Shown here piece by piece: positions 28,846-38,287 of a stretch of DNA of 64,000 bases. The position numbers and the translations under genes are program-made. The notes beneath the pieces were generated by a model. The model ran no database searches, was not told where the DNA came from, and saw only the letters and a list, made by a program, of their open reading frames with translations. The stretch is taken from NCBI RefSeq assembly GCF_023073415.1, contig NZ_JADPJL010000061.1, positions 35,617 to 99,616 of the forward strand. Reading direction: 5' to 3'. The stretch's first letter is position 1. Every line of letters starts with the position of its first letter. This DNA comes from Bradyrhizobium sp. 190 (lineage in GTDB: Bacteria > Pseudomonadota > Alphaproteobacteria > Rhizobiales > Xanthobacteraceae).

Positions 28846-30555
28846 CTAGACTGAAAGAAGTCGTTCGGCCGGCGATCGCTCACTTACAACGGTTTTGGTC
28901 CACAGCAGGCCGTCGCACCAGACGTGTTCAACGCCTCCCCACTGGCAGGCCGCTGCGGCATCCGGAAAAAACCCGCGTCCATGGTGGTTGGCACTCGTAT
29001 TGCAAAGTAGCGGAATGCCGGTGAGTTTTTCATATTCGACGAGAAGCTCGGCCACTTTGTGCTGAGAGGTTCTTGGAATGGTCTGCAATCGCGCAGATCC
29101 GTCGAGGTGTAGAACAGCAGGAATTTTGTCCCACCATTCTGCCCGTATCTGGTGATCGAAAAGCATGTAAGGATCAGGCGTTCCGGGGCTGAAAATTTCC
29201 GGCGCACGGTCCGCCAGGCATATCGGCGCCACTGGCCGGAAGAGCTCACGAAGCTTGATGTCGTTGAGATGGTCCTTCGTTCCCGCCGATGTCGCGGCTG
29301 CGAGAATGCTTCTGCCACCCAATGCCCGTGGTCCAAGTTCGGCGCGGCCGGCCAGGAACACCACGGGCTTGTTGCTCGCGAGGATGGTAGCGAGTTCACG
29401 CATACTGCATGGCGCAGCGTCCCATTCGGACGAGGCGTTGCTGCTGGGTGCCAGAGCCGGGCCACTGTAAACCGACCATTGCAGCGCAACGAAGCCTTTC
29501 TCCGCCGCCATTGCGGAGCAAGCGGCACCGATTGCCGAGCCGCTGTCGTTCGGAAAGGGCGGCACCCAGACATCATCGAACAGTCCGGTAGCACGAAGTG
29601 CACTATTCCATTTGATATTGAGACCGCAACCACCGGCTATGCATAAATTGCGCGGTCCCGGACGTGAATGTCGCTGCAAAGCAACAGCAATTTCCCGGAC
29701 GAGGAGACGCTCGAGGAAACTATGAAACGATGCAAGTACATCTTCGGGCAGCTTGGCCTTCAATCGGAGCGCGCTCGCGTCGAAAAAGTCGTGCATAGCC
29801 TCAAGTGAGGACTCCGCGCTGTTGATCTCGGCACGGTAGCGTCGAGCATGCTCCGTGTCGGCCGCAAAGCGCTCCTCGTAGAGCTCCCGAAACACTGCAA
29901 CGATGTCTTCATCCACAGACCCGAGCGCGATGTAGGCCATCAGCTTGCCGGCAACTCCTAGGTCCCAGCTGGTACGGCTCGCCCGTTTATAAGGTCCAAA
30001 GTGATGGCCGGCGACAGCATAAGCATGGCCTATGATCGGAAACAAGCATTCGAGGAAGCGCGCGCCGCTGGGTTCTACATAGTAGAGACGTGGAAGGATG
30101 GACCCATCCCATACCAGGCAGAAGGCGGGTTGTCCGGCTTTGGCAAAAGGACTCGTGCAGTATGCGGAGGCCACATGGCCTGTGACGTGGGGATAGCTTC
30201 TATAAGGGAAGACCCTGCCGTCAAGCATCAGGCTAGAACCGTCGCGCGAAGTGAGAAGGCCTTCGGCATGGCGCTCAACATACGGCGCCCCTTTGAGAGT
30301 GATAGGTGTCGCCCCACTGAGGACCTGGAATTGCGACTCGACCTCCCCGTCCCAGCCGTCGATGACGAACTGATCTACATCCTGCGGATCCAGACCATGC
30401 TCGGCCAAAGCGACAACAACCGCATCAAGATTGTCGATGGATTGATACCGCGGATTATTGTCACGTTTCTCCTGCTCGACGCAAAAGACCAGCCGCCCGT
30501 CCTCCACAAGAGCGATAGCCCCGTCATGCGTCAGCTTGATGCCGCAGATGCGCAT
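28846..30555 (-). CDS. nodU: NodU, Nod-factor 6-O-carbamoyltransferase
   Basis: 569 residues, full length, starting MRICGIKLTHDGAIALVEDG. A CmcH/NodU-family carbamoyltransferase, with an N-terminal ATPase-like domain (SYPHVTGHVASAYCTSPF), an IAGGCGLNIKWNSALR segment, a C-terminal AELGPRALGGRSILAAATS and IPLLCNTSANHHGRGFF. It adds carbamoyl from carbamoyl phosphate to the non-reducing end of the Nod factor. It lies 12 bases after nodS and 9 bases before the nodI start, within the operon. The reading frame is uninterrupted, unlike nodI and nodJ just downstream. Confidence 0.95.
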   Translation of the reverse strand: MRICGIKLTHDGAIALVEDGRLVFCVEQEKRDNNPRYQSIDNLDAVVVALAEHGLDPQDVDQFVIDGWDGEVESQFQVLSGATPITLKGAPYVERHAEGLLTSRDGSSLMLDGRVFPYRSYPHVTGHVASAYCTSPFAKAGQPAFCLVWDGSILPRLYYVEPSGARFLECLFPIIGHAYAVAGHHFGPYKRASRTSWDLGVAGKLMAYIALGSVDEDIVAVFRELYEERFAADTEHARRYRAEINSAESSLEAMHDFFDASALRLKAKLPEDVLASFHSFLERLLVREIAVALQRHSRPGPRNLCIAGGCGLNIKWNSALRATGLFDDVWVPPFPNDSGSAIGAACSAMAAEKGFVALQWSVYSGPALAPSSNASSEWDAAPCSMRELATILASNKPVVFLAGRAELGPRALGGRSILAAATSAGTKDHLNDIKLRELFRPVAPICLADRAPEIFSPGTPDPYMLFDHQIRAEWWDKIPAVLHLDGSARLQTIPRTSQHKVAELLVEYEKLTGIPLLCNTSANHHGRGFFPDAAAACQWGGVEHVWCDGLLWTKTVVSERSPAERLLSV

Positions 30556-30567
30556 AGTGCCTCCCTA

Positions 30568-31197
30568 TTAAAGTTGGCGATTCGATTGAATTGAAGATCG
30601 AAACGGACGCCGAAAGCAGGCGATCAAGCAGTCTTCATTATCCGACACACCCTGGCACTGCACGCGCTCGACCTCGACCAAGGTTTCGTTCAACATGGCG
30701 ATGACCGTTTCGGCACCAGCAGCGTGACCCCAGCGCCGGCAGTTGGCATCTCGGGCTGATCCGAAAATCAGATGCCCGTCCGGCGCGAGCATACTCACCA
30801 GCTTGTCAATGGCCGTGCGCATCTCGGCCACGTCACGGAGGTAATACAAAACTTCCGCCACGACGATCAGATCGAACCGCTCGGCGGTCGAGAACTGTTG
30901 AATATCGGAGACTGTCCACGCAATATGCGACCACCGCTTCGTCCGTGCGGACGCGCGACCAATCGCTCGCGGCACGACATCAATCACCGTGAGCCGTTGG
31001 CAGTGAGGTGCTAGCTTTTCCGTGAATGCGCCGGCCGCGCACCCGACTTCGAGACCATTTCTGATGACCCCTTGGGAAATTGATAGCCGGAGCATCTGCG
31101 TGTGACGCTCCCGCTCGAACGGACTACCGTCGAGCCGCCACGGATCGTCGGCGGCCAATTCCCGTTCTAACAATTCATACTTCTCGTTCAAGCGCAC
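30568..31197 (-). CDS. nodS: NodS, Nod-factor N-methyltransferase
   Basis: 209 residues starting MRLNEKYELLERELAADDPW. It is an S-adenosylmethionine-dependent methyltransferase with motif I GLEVGCAAGAFTEKLA (residues ~48-63) and a DLIVVAEVLYYL segment. NodS methylates the amino group freed by NodB on the non-reducing glucosamine before NodA acylates it. It lies 24 bases after nodC and 12 bases before nodU on the same strand. Intact. Confidence 0.94.
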   Translation of the reverse strand: MRLNEKYELLERELAADDPWRLDGSPFERERHTQMLRLSISQGVIRNGLEVGCAAGAFTEKLAPHCQRLTVIDVVPRAIGRASARTKRWSHIAWTVSDIQQFSTAERFDLIVVAEVLYYLRDVAEMRTAIDKLVSMLAPDGHLIFGSARDANCRRWGHAAGAETVIAMLNETLVEVERVQCQGVSDNEDCLIACFRRPFRSSIQSNRQL

Positions 31198-31221
31198 AGA
31201 TCGTCCACCTCGGTTGAAGAA

Positions 31222-32574
31222 TCACTTGCCGCTGCAAACGCCGTCAGAGGTCGCCAACCTCGACGAGCCGCGCGAAAGATCCGTCCTGCGAATTGACCCA
31301 GAAACTCCCGAAGCTCCTGTAGCGTTCGGTCCAGTGATCGGGTTTCGGATGACGACCTGCTGTTCACCCTTCTTCGGTACGCTGGCAGCCTCCCGTGACA
31401 GCCAATCGCTGTTGCTCAAGGTACACAACGCGTAGGCTTTCACGGGTAGTAAGAGAAAGAGGTTGATGAGTGTGTGCAGAGAAAAGCCGAGAAATCGAAG
31501 TTGCCGAGCACGCAACGCCGCCACGCTGCAGCGGACCACGGTCATTAATGTGATCAGTAGGCATGTCCACCACGGCACTGTGGCTGTGAGTGCGAACTGC
31601 GTGAGCCCCGTCAATAATGATAGAGCGAGCAATAGCGGCCCGAGATTCTGCCCGACAACATCTAGTGTGAGATAGCGATCGAGACCGGAGAGCAGGCGCA
31701 GCCCAAGTAGCGTGTCCCGGAAAGTGCTCCGTGCCCACCGGAGTTGTTGGCGCAGATACGGCCTTAGGCTATCCGGGACCACCGTTGCGGCGATGGCGTC
31801 CGGAACGTACTCGGTTCGAAACCCTGCTTTCAGCATGAGTATCGTGAGATGACGATCCTCACCAAAGTCGCTCGGCTTTCCCCGAAAAAATTGCGTCTCG
31901 TACTGATCTAGCAGTAAAAGAAGCGCGGACCGGCGGTACATAGCACAGGGGCCGCAGCAGCACATAACAGCACCGAAGCGAGCCTGTGCCGCGCGCTCTT
32001 CGTTGCAAGCCAGCCAGTACTCCATATCAATCAATCGGGTGAGCCAGGTGTCGCTCCGGTTGCTGGCTGTCAACTGCCCCATGGCCGCGCCGATCGCCGG
32101 ATTTTGCATCTTTCGGGTAAGCTTCGTAACCACATCGGGGGCGAGTACCGTGTCCGAGTCGACGTTGAGCACCAAGTCTCCAGATGAGCGCCGTATTGCG
32201 GCGATCTGCGCCTTGCGCTTTCCTACATTCTCTCGCAGCATAACAAACTTAAACCTCGGATCGTCAGTGTAGGTCTCGTGGACGGGCGCCACATCGTCGA
32301 GGTTTCCAGAACCGTCATCAACAACATAGACCTGCAGTTTTCCTGCGTAGTCTTGACTTGCGATGGACTCTAGGCACGCCGAGAGCGTACGCGGGCCCTC
32401 GTTGAAGCAGGGGATGATGACATCCACGCTCGGCAGAGCTTCGGTGTCGATAGCATTGTCCAGCGATGAGACGTCTGTCGGCAGGGCATAAAGCGTCTGC
32501 ACGCCCTTATAGACAGTCGAGAGCAACGCATAAGACAAGACAGTGACAGTGCTGGTTGTGGCAAGCAGGTTCAT
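31222..32574 (-). CDS. nodC: NodC, chitin-oligosaccharide synthase
   Basis: 450 residues from the ATG at 32574. That ATG overlaps the nodB stop (ATGA) and gives the usual N-terminus MNLLATTSTVTVLSYALLST; the longer frame to 32925 is antisense-like read-through of nodB. Family 2 glycosyltransferase: VDVIIPCFNEG, VVDDGSGNLDD, NVDSDT (DxD), and the QQLRWARST (QxxRW) processivity motif. One membrane segment at the N-terminus and several after residue ~320. It polymerises UDP-GlcNAc into the Nod-factor backbone at the inner membrane. Confidence 0.96.
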   Translation of the reverse strand: MNLLATTSTVTVLSYALLSTVYKGVQTLYALPTDVSSLDNAIDTEALPSVDVIIPCFNEGPRTLSACLESIASQDYAGKLQVYVVDDGSGNLDDVAPVHETYTDDPRFKFVMLRENVGKRKAQIAAIRRSSGDLVLNVDSDTVLAPDVVTKLTRKMQNPAIGAAMGQLTASNRSDTWLTRLIDMEYWLACNEERAAQARFGAVMCCCGPCAMYRRSALLLLLDQYETQFFRGKPSDFGEDRHLTILMLKAGFRTEYVPDAIAATVVPDSLRPYLRQQLRWARSTFRDTLLGLRLLSGLDRYLTLDVVGQNLGPLLLALSLLTGLTQFALTATVPWWTCLLITLMTVVRCSVAALRARQLRFLGFSLHTLINLFLLLPVKAYALCTLSNSDWLSREAASVPKKGEQQVVIRNPITGPNATGASGVSGSIRRTDLSRGSSRLATSDGVCSGK

Positions 32575-33248
32575 AGGGGCGTGTCTGTTCTTTGAGATTG
32601 AGGAAGCGAGCGGATTGCAAATCCACGGCCGCGGATTGCTGGAATGAGGCGAGAAAGCGCCTTCAGGGTCTGGTCGCGCAGACCAGCGTGAGTGCCCCGT
32701 CCCAACTCGTCGGGAGGACATCCGTCGTGCAGGAGCACAATTGCACCTGACCGGAGAGAGGCCAGCACCATCTCGACAATTGCGTCCACGCCAGGACGAG
32801 ACCAGTCTCGCGGGTCGACCGACCAGTGCAGGGCAGCCAATCCAGCCCTCGCTGACGAAGCGAGCACTTGTTCGGTCCACATGCCATACGGCGCACGGAT
32901 GTGTCGCACCAAGGCCTGGGGGCACGCCGTTCTGATGGCGCTGCTCGCCGCTAGTATTTCAAATTGCACTTCAGCCGGTTTGCACCTAGATAGGTCCGGA
33001 TGATTCATCGTGTGGTTTGCGACCTCGTGCCCTTCTGCGATCATTCGTTGGACTAGTTTCGGCTGGTCTGCTGCGTACGCGCCGATAACAAAGAACGTCG
33101 CCGGCACCCGCTGTTCCGCCAGCACGTCCAGGACATCCGATGTGCAAAGCGGATTAGGACCGTCGTCAAACGTCAAATAGACGCTGCGATCCCCGGCGGC
33201 CTCAGCGCACTCGCTACGCACTGCGGACAAGCAGTCGAGATATCTCAC
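32571..33248 (-). CDS. nodB: NodB, chitooligosaccharide deacetylase
   Basis: 225 residues, overlapping both neighbours by four bases (ATGA), so translation is coupled. NodB/polysaccharide-deacetylase motifs are complete: LTFDDGPNP (metal aspartates), NHTMNHPDLS (HxxxH), RAPYGMW, and LLHDG. It removes the acetyl group from the non-reducing end of the NodC product so that NodA can attach a fatty acid. Confidence 0.96.
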   Translation of the reverse strand: MRYLDCLSAVRSECAEAAGDRSVYLTFDDGPNPLCTSDVLDVLAEQRVPATFFVIGAYAADQPKLVQRMIAEGHEVANHTMNHPDLSRCKPAEVQFEILAASSAIRTACPQALVRHIRAPYGMWTEQVLASSARAGLAALHWSVDPRDWSRPGVDAIVEMVLASLRSGAIVLLHDGCPPDELGRGTHAGLRDQTLKALSRLIPAIRGRGFAIRSLPQSQRTDTPL

Positions 33249-33877
33249 AGCTCTGGCCCGTTGCGATCAATCAACGTACCAGTCGGCCACTCGCTGATCG
33301 GCCGTCCAATTGGCAAAACCACAACGAGCACGTCTTCGGTCCGCGTGGGCGACAAGTTGGGATACACATCTGGGAGGGTTGACCGCACGCGAACGCCCGA
33401 GAGTACGGTGGCCAGACCGGGCCGCTCGAGCAGCCTTGTAAGATGTTCCTTCAGCGCATGCCGAACCGCGCCGAAGCCGAATGGCACGCCAAGGTGCTGG
33501 AGTACTGGATACATCACGCGCATTGAGTGGCTGATTCCGAGTCCCTCAAGATCCGGACGTACACCGTACAATCCCAATTCGGCCACCAGTAGGTCGACCT
33601 CTCCGACTTTGATGAAGCGCCGCAGTGCCCCGATGTGAGCAGCTACGCCGCGCGTGTCGTAGCCAATGACACGGACCTCAGGCCTCGCGCCGGCCCAACT
33701 TCGACCGCCTTCGAACGGACTTGCATTAAACTCGCCGGTCGGTCCGTAGGTCTCTCGAAAGAACTCGGACAGTTCGATGTGGTCGGCGAGTCGCAACTCA
33801 TTCTCCCAGCACACCCTCCACTGCACCTGAGAGCGCATTGAGAGACCTCTCGCTGAACTGGAAAGGACTATGTTCAT
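33245..33877 (-). CDS. nodA: NodA, Nod-factor N-acyltransferase
   Basis: 210 residues, full length. The conserved core WRVCWENELRLADHIELSEF, SPFEGGRSWAGARPEVR, LLVAELGLYGVRPDLEGLG and FGFGAVRHAL is present, and it ends LIDRNGPEL as usual. It transfers an acyl chain from acyl carrier protein to the deacetylated oligosaccharide. It is the first intact gene of the operon. The nod box is about 815 bases upstream, with a receiver-like remnant between. Confidence 0.96.
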   Translation of the reverse strand: MNIVLSSSARGLSMRSQVQWRVCWENELRLADHIELSEFFRETYGPTGEFNASPFEGGRSWAGARPEVRVIGYDTRGVAAHIGALRRFIKVGEVDLLVAELGLYGVRPDLEGLGISHSMRVMYPVLQHLGVPFGFGAVRHALKEHLTRLLERPGLATVLSGVRVRSTLPDVYPNLSPTRTEDVLVVVLPIGRPISEWPTGTLIDRNGPEL

Positions 33878-34311
33878 GGCTGCCCCTGCGCACTGTCCGG
33901 TCTCTGAGAGTGGAGTTGTTGATGCATGCGAGCAGTTCGCGCTCGCTGAATGGCCTGCTCAGGTAACGGGACACGCTGGCACGTAGCGCGCGCGGCCGGT
34001 CGTCCCCAGGACGGCCCGTGAGCAGAATGGTTGGGATAGCCTTTCCAGATGCGACCAGATGCTCGCGTCGCTCGACCGCGAGCATCGCTGTCTAACTGCG
34101 TCTCCGCGATCAAGAAGGACGCTCTTAGAAAGCGACTGCATTTTTGGCACTTATCTGCGCTCTGGACCGGTTCTGGGATGTAACCCGCCGAAAAGAGCAT
34201 GTCCGTCAACTCATCACGGAAAGATCGATAAGCACCCATGACGGAGATTAGGTCCAGCGCTCTTGGCACTCGCACCAAACCTACGAGGGACTTTCCCTGC
34301 AGTTTTGGCAC
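33870..34311 (-). pseudogene. Response-regulator receiver-like remnant upstream of nodA (nodY/nodK position)
   Basis: The first frame from ATG 34311 (MPKLQGKSLVGLV; YRSFRDELTDMLFSAGYIPE; SRFLRASFLIAETQ) looks like the N-terminal half of a receiver domain. After a frame change near 34080 the other half follows: GKAIPTILLTGRPGDD, then VSRYLSRPFSERELLACI, with the lysine of the usual K-P-F replaced by arginine. No aspartate-rich phosphorylation pocket is clear. In relatives nodY or nodK occupies this place between nod box and nodA, and I cannot say from memory whether they are the same family. Transcribed with nodA but broken. Confidence 0.6.
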
Positions 34312-34339
34312 AATTTGACTGCGAGGATGCGCGATCCAT

Positions 34340-34582
34340 TTGACCGAAGCGCAGACGTATTTGACGCCTGTATTCGACTCCGGTGTCTTCGAGAAGCTAA
34401 GACGGAGTCGAGCGCCGGTTCAGCAGCACGGAGGTAAGCTGCCGATATACTCAGAGTTGGAAAGACTATACGAAGGTTTATCGGCAGTCGGCGGCCATGC
34501 GAACTACGCGGCGCTTGTCGCATCGACCCATGGTGATGCGGCTTACGCATTCCGCCGAATCTCGCGGAAATGGCAGGGTTAA
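34340..34582 (+). CDS. Uncharacterised short ORF opposite the nod leader
   Basis: 80 codons on the plus strand between nodA's leader and nodD1. The protein-like stretch KLPIYSELERLYEGLSAVGG has plausible helical character, but there is no clear ribosome-binding site and no family. It runs antisense to the nod operon leader. Could be a remnant or chance. Confidence 0.22.
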   Translation: MTEAQTYLTPVFDSGVFEKLRRSRAPVQQHGGKLPIYSELERLYEGLSAVGGHANYAALVASTHGDAAYAFRRISRKWQG

Positions 34583-34692
34583 GTTGATGCTCAGCAAACA
34601 CTTGAGTTCTCTTGGAGCCAGGGCAAAGATCGTTAATCAGCCTGGTTGCCTGAATTCGATTTGACTGACGTTTTTGCTATCCGTCATTCCGC

Positions 34693-34742
34693 AAAATTGG
34701 TAAAATCGATTGTTTTTATGTAACCCATTCACAGCATGGATA
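34693..34742 (-). promoter_or_regulatory. nod box
   Basis: Read on the minus strand it starts TATCCATGCTGTGAATG and ends AACAATCGATTTTACCAAT, with the canonical ~50-base span. It matches the nod-box pattern ATCCAY...GATG...AACAATCRATTTTACCAATC, with the middle GAT element degraded. It directs transcription into nodA and beyond. Its other end lies 10 bases before the nodD1 ATG, so NodD bound here could also affect its own gene. Confidence 0.9.
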
Positions 34743-34752
34743 GCTCAAGATT

Positions 34753-35697
34753 ATGCGCTTCAAAGGCCTCGACTTGAATCTCCTCGTCGCGCTCGACGCT
34801 CTGATGACCGAGCGTAATCTCACCGCCGCAGCGCGCAGCATCAACCTGAGCCAGCCAGCCATGAGCGCGGCAGTCGCCCGGCTCCGCGCCTATTTTCGTG
34901 ATGAACTATTTACGATGAGGGGCCGCGAACTTGTCCCAACACCTGGTGCGGAAGGGCTTGCCGTCCCAATTCGGGAGGCTCTGCTGCACATCCAGCTGTC
35001 GATTATTTCGCGGGATACGTTCAATCCAGCGCGATCGGATCGCCGCTTCAGGATCAACCTTTCCGATTTCATGACAGTCGTGTTCTTCCGAAAGATCGTG
35101 GACCGTGTCGCGCGGGACGCTCCCGCCGTCCGCTTCGAATTCCTGCCTCTCTCGGACGACCCCGATCAGGCTCTTCGGCGCGGCGAGGTCGATTTTCTTA
35201 TCTTACCAGAGTTGTTCATGTCGACCGTCCACCCTAAAGCGGCACTGTTCGAGGAGACGCTCGTGTGCGTGGGTTGCCGCACGAACAAGCAGCTATCACG
35301 GCAGCTTACATTCGAGAGATACATGTCGATAGGGCACGTCGCGGCCACGTTCGGGTCGACGCAAAGGCCCTCCATCGAGGAATGGTTTTTGCTCGAACAC
35401 GGTGTCAAGAGACGCATTGAGGTCGTTGTGCAGGGCTTTAGCATGATCCCGCCTATACTATTGAACACCGGCCGTGTAGCAACGATGCCCGGAAGGCTTG
35501 CCAAGCATTTCGCAAAGACCACGCCTCTGCAGATAGTCGATCTTCCGCTGCCACTTCCCGCATTCACGGAGGCCCTCCAATGGCCTGCCCTTCACAATAC
35601 TGATCCGGCAAGCATATGGATGCGGCAGATAATATTGGAGGAGGCGTCCCGCATGGCTTCTCCCCGAGAGGCCACGCGACGTCGCAGGCACTGCTAG
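34753..35697 (+). CDS. nodD1: NodD1, LysR-type flavonoid-responsive activator
   Basis: 314 residues starting MRFKGLDLNLLVALDALMTE. N-terminal winged helix-turn-helix (LTAARSIN... region LSQPAMSAAVARLRAYF, residues ~20-55), then the inducer-binding domain (RRFRINLSDFMTVVFFRKIV; LRRGEVDFLILPELF). Divergent from the nod operon and separated from it by the nod box. NodD binds the nod box and activates nodABC when plant flavonoids are present. Full length. Confidence 0.95.
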   Translation: MRFKGLDLNLLVALDALMTERNLTAAARSINLSQPAMSAAVARLRAYFRDELFTMRGRELVPTPGAEGLAVPIREALLHIQLSIISRDTFNPARSDRRFRINLSDFMTVVFFRKIVDRVARDAPAVRFEFLPLSDDPDQALRRGEVDFLILPELFMSTVHPKAALFEETLVCVGCRTNKQLSRQLTFERYMSIGHVAATFGSTQRPSIEEWFLLEHGVKRRIEVVVQGFSMIPPILLNTGRVATMPGRLAKHFAKTTPLQIVDLPLPLPAFTEALQWPALHNTDPASIWMRQIILEEASRMASPREATRRRRHC

Positions 35698-36142
35698 TTT
35701 GCTCGCCGCGTCTGACCACCCGCTCTTCGCCAATCGAGATATATCTTTAGGGGCTTCAAGAGCAGCCGGCCCAGATAAGCTCCCTGCCTGCCAATCCTTC
35801 GGATGGCTAGCCCTGCAAGAGGACACGAACGCCCTCTATTGCACGAATGGGATTGCACAGTCGAACAGCCGCAGCCCGCGCCGAATTGCCATCAAGAAAT
35901 CGATGCCAGGCATCGACTCTGTCGTGTGGTCAAGCGATACAATCCTCCTGAACGCCGGGACCTTGAGCGTCCCGGCAACAGCCGTGAAGCGAAATGTTCT
36001 CAGAACTGGCCCAACGCGAACGAGATGATCATCGGCGATCGCGGCAGTCGGCATTTGGCATACCAGCATCATCGCAACTAATGCATTTCAATCAAGAGAA
36101 GACGCCCGCCTGCCAGGACACGATACCTAAACGACAAATCGC

Positions 36143-36173
36143 TTGAATCGCACGCTGCGTCAGGTTGTAAGCA
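36143..36173 (+). promoter_or_regulatory. MerR-type promoter element (copy f)
   Basis: TTGAAT (36143-36148), a 19-base spacer CGCACGCTGCGTCAGGTTG, then TAAGCA (36168-36173). It is followed 17 bases later by a merR start remnant, the same layout as at 39143-39189. Confidence 0.7.
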
Positions 36174-36190
36174 GGGCTGGAGTTTCGACC

Positions 36191-36275
36191 ATGAGTCCAG
36201 CAACATCACGTAGCCGGCGATTGGCCATGCAAAAGCGCTGAAGCCACCGGCGTAGCGGTAAGCACTAGCGCCGCT
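36191..36275 (+). pseudogene. merR 5' remnant between nodD1 and nodD2
   Basis: From ATG 36191 the bases follow the start of the intact merR at 39189 (ATGACCAAAGCTACACCACG versus ATGAGTCCAGCAACATCACG, then the GAAGCCACCGGCGTAGCGGT block). Deletions and a stop after 16 codons destroy the frame. Similarity fades by about 36275. Confidence 0.6.
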
Positions 36276-36537
36276 GTGATCGTGGAGGGTTTCCGAGCGA
36301 ATGTTACCGTGATGGCGTACTTCAAAACTGCGAGCGATTTCCACGCCCGGTCAGCTCTCCTTCGCGCGGACCGACGTGCTTCCGATCGAGTACGAGATCT
36401 GGGGCGCTATAATTTTGGGAATGGCTGGGCGCGATAGCGATCCCCGATGGCCAGCAGATTCCGTTGCGGACTCGGGTCTTGGCGAGGAGAGTGAAACAGT
36501 CACAGGAGTCGCCGCCGCTTTCAACAGAGTAACAGAC

Positions 36538-37482
36538 ATGCGTTTTGAAGGCCTTGATCTAAATCTTCTCGTCGCGCTCGATGCTTTGATGACCGAGCGC
36601 AACCTTACCGCGGCGGCACGCCGCATCAACTTGAGCCAGCCGGCCATGAGCGCGGCCGTCGCCCGACTGCGCGCCTATTTCCGCGATGAGCTATTTACGA
36701 TGAGGGGCCGCGAACTTGTCCCAACAGTGCGTGCGGAAGAGCTGGCCGCCCCAATTCGCGAGGCTCTCTTGCACATCCGGCGCTCCATTATTTCGCAGGA
36801 TACGTTCAACCCAGCGCGTTCGAATCGCCATTTCAGGATCATCCTTTCCGACTTCATGACAGTCGTGTTTTTTCCGAGGATCGTGAACCGTACCGCCCGG
36901 GAAGCTCCCGGCGTCAGTTTCGAACTGCTGCCACTGGCCGATGAGCCGGATGAGCCTCTCCGGCGCGGTGAAGTCGATTTTCTTATCTTACCAAAATTGT
37001 TCATGTCGAACGAGCATCCTAAAGCGACACTGTTCGAGGAGACACTTGTGTGTGTAGGCTGCTGTTCCAACAAGCAGCTGCCAAGGCAGCTTACATTCGA
37101 GAGATACATGTCGATGGGGCACGTTGCGGTTCGGTTCGGGCTGACGCGAAAGTCCTCGATCGAGGAATGTTTCTTGCTCGAACATGGTCTCAAGAGACGT
37201 ATCGAGGTCGTTGTGCAGGGCTTTAGCATGATCCCGCCTATGCTATCAGACACCGGCCGCATAGGGACAATGCCACGAAGGCTGGTTGAGCATTTCGAAG
37301 AAACGACGCATCTGCGGATCATTCAACTTCCACTATCACTTCCCGCATTCACTGAGGCCGTACAATGGCCTGCCTTTCACAACAGCGATCCGGCAAGCAT
37401 CTGGATGCGCGAGATATTATTGCAGGAGGCTTCCCGAATGGCTTCTGCGCGTAAGACCACGCAAATGTCCACCCGTTCTTGA
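36538..37482 (+). CDS. nodD2: NodD2, LysR-type regulator, tandem paralogue of NodD1
   Basis: 314 residues from the ATG at 36538. The frame extends upstream to 36376, but the protein family starts MRFEGLDLNLLVALDALMTE. It is nearly identical to NodD1 over the DNA-binding region (LSQPAMSAAVARLRAYFRDE) and clearly a duplicate, differing more in the inducer-binding part (e.g. RFGLTRKSSIEECFLLEHGL versus TFGSTQRPSIEEWFLLEHGV). In Bradyrhizobium NodD2 can act as a repressor of nod genes. No nod box is seen in front of it. Confidence 0.93.
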   Translation: MRFEGLDLNLLVALDALMTERNLTAAARRINLSQPAMSAAVARLRAYFRDELFTMRGRELVPTVRAEELAAPIREALLHIRRSIISQDTFNPARSNRHFRIILSDFMTVVFFPRIVNRTAREAPGVSFELLPLADEPDEPLRRGEVDFLILPKLFMSNEHPKATLFEETLVCVGCCSNKQLPRQLTFERYMSMGHVAVRFGLTRKSSIEECFLLEHGLKRRIEVVVQGFSMIPPMLSDTGRIGTMPRRLVEHFEETTHLRIIQLPLSLPAFTEAVQWPAFHNSDPASIWMREILLQEASRMASARKTTQMSTRS

Positions 37483-38287
37483 AATTTAGGCAGAACGTCT
37501 CATCACCTGCTCTTCACATCAATCAGGATCTAGATCCTTAGTGCGAACTGGCCCTCATTTTTCGTAAGCGCGACCCACTAAGTACGTTTACGTGACGGCT
37601 TTCTCGCTTCACCTGAATGGGCGACAATTTGCGGCGCGCGCACGGATCCCCCGCCCAAGCGGTTCGCAATGTTATCAATTCAATGATAGCAGCATTGGTC
37701 CTTTGTCAACACGCTGCGTCCTGGATAGCGTATTAAGATACTCGGCGAATCTACACGGGCGACGATGAGCCAGCATCGCATCGGTCTATTAGTGGCGCTG
37801 GTCGAGGATGATCGCCTGCTGGCGGGTCACTCCCGCGGGTCGCGATGCGCATCGTTATCGCTATAATTTATACTTCGAGGACTTCGAGTAGCGCATCACC
37901 TGTAACGCGAGCATGTCGGACAGCCCGTCGCCACTCGATCGCTTACCCTATCGTCGTTCTTCCCAGCCTCGGCTGCCGATCAACACACGCATTCGGCTTT
38001 CCGCATTTCTTGCAACCATCTCTCAGGATCTGCGTCCCTGCGAATTTGAGACTTCGTACTCTTCACCCGGCCAATCCGCCTGCATATAGAGACCACTTGG
38101 CTGGGCTATTCTTTAGAGAAAGTGGTCCGATATCGCCTCAGCGATTCAAGTCAAAGCACAGCGCGACCGTGTTGCAAAACTGCATCACTTGAATGCGAAT
38201 TGCATTTCGTCGATGTACGTCGCCGGTTTGTCTCCATTTGACTCTACCGCAACCAAACAACTGGACGATGTGCGCCCACTTGGCGCG
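37483..38287. other. Intergenic stretch after nodD2
   Basis: About 800 bases with no recognisable gene. AT-rich patches occur near 37660-37750 and 37845-37880. Confidence 0.35.

Noticed and set aside
32575..32925. N-terminal extension of the nodC frame
   Set aside because: It overlaps nodB entirely in another frame. The ATG at 32574 overlapping the nodB stop gives the standard NodC N-terminus.
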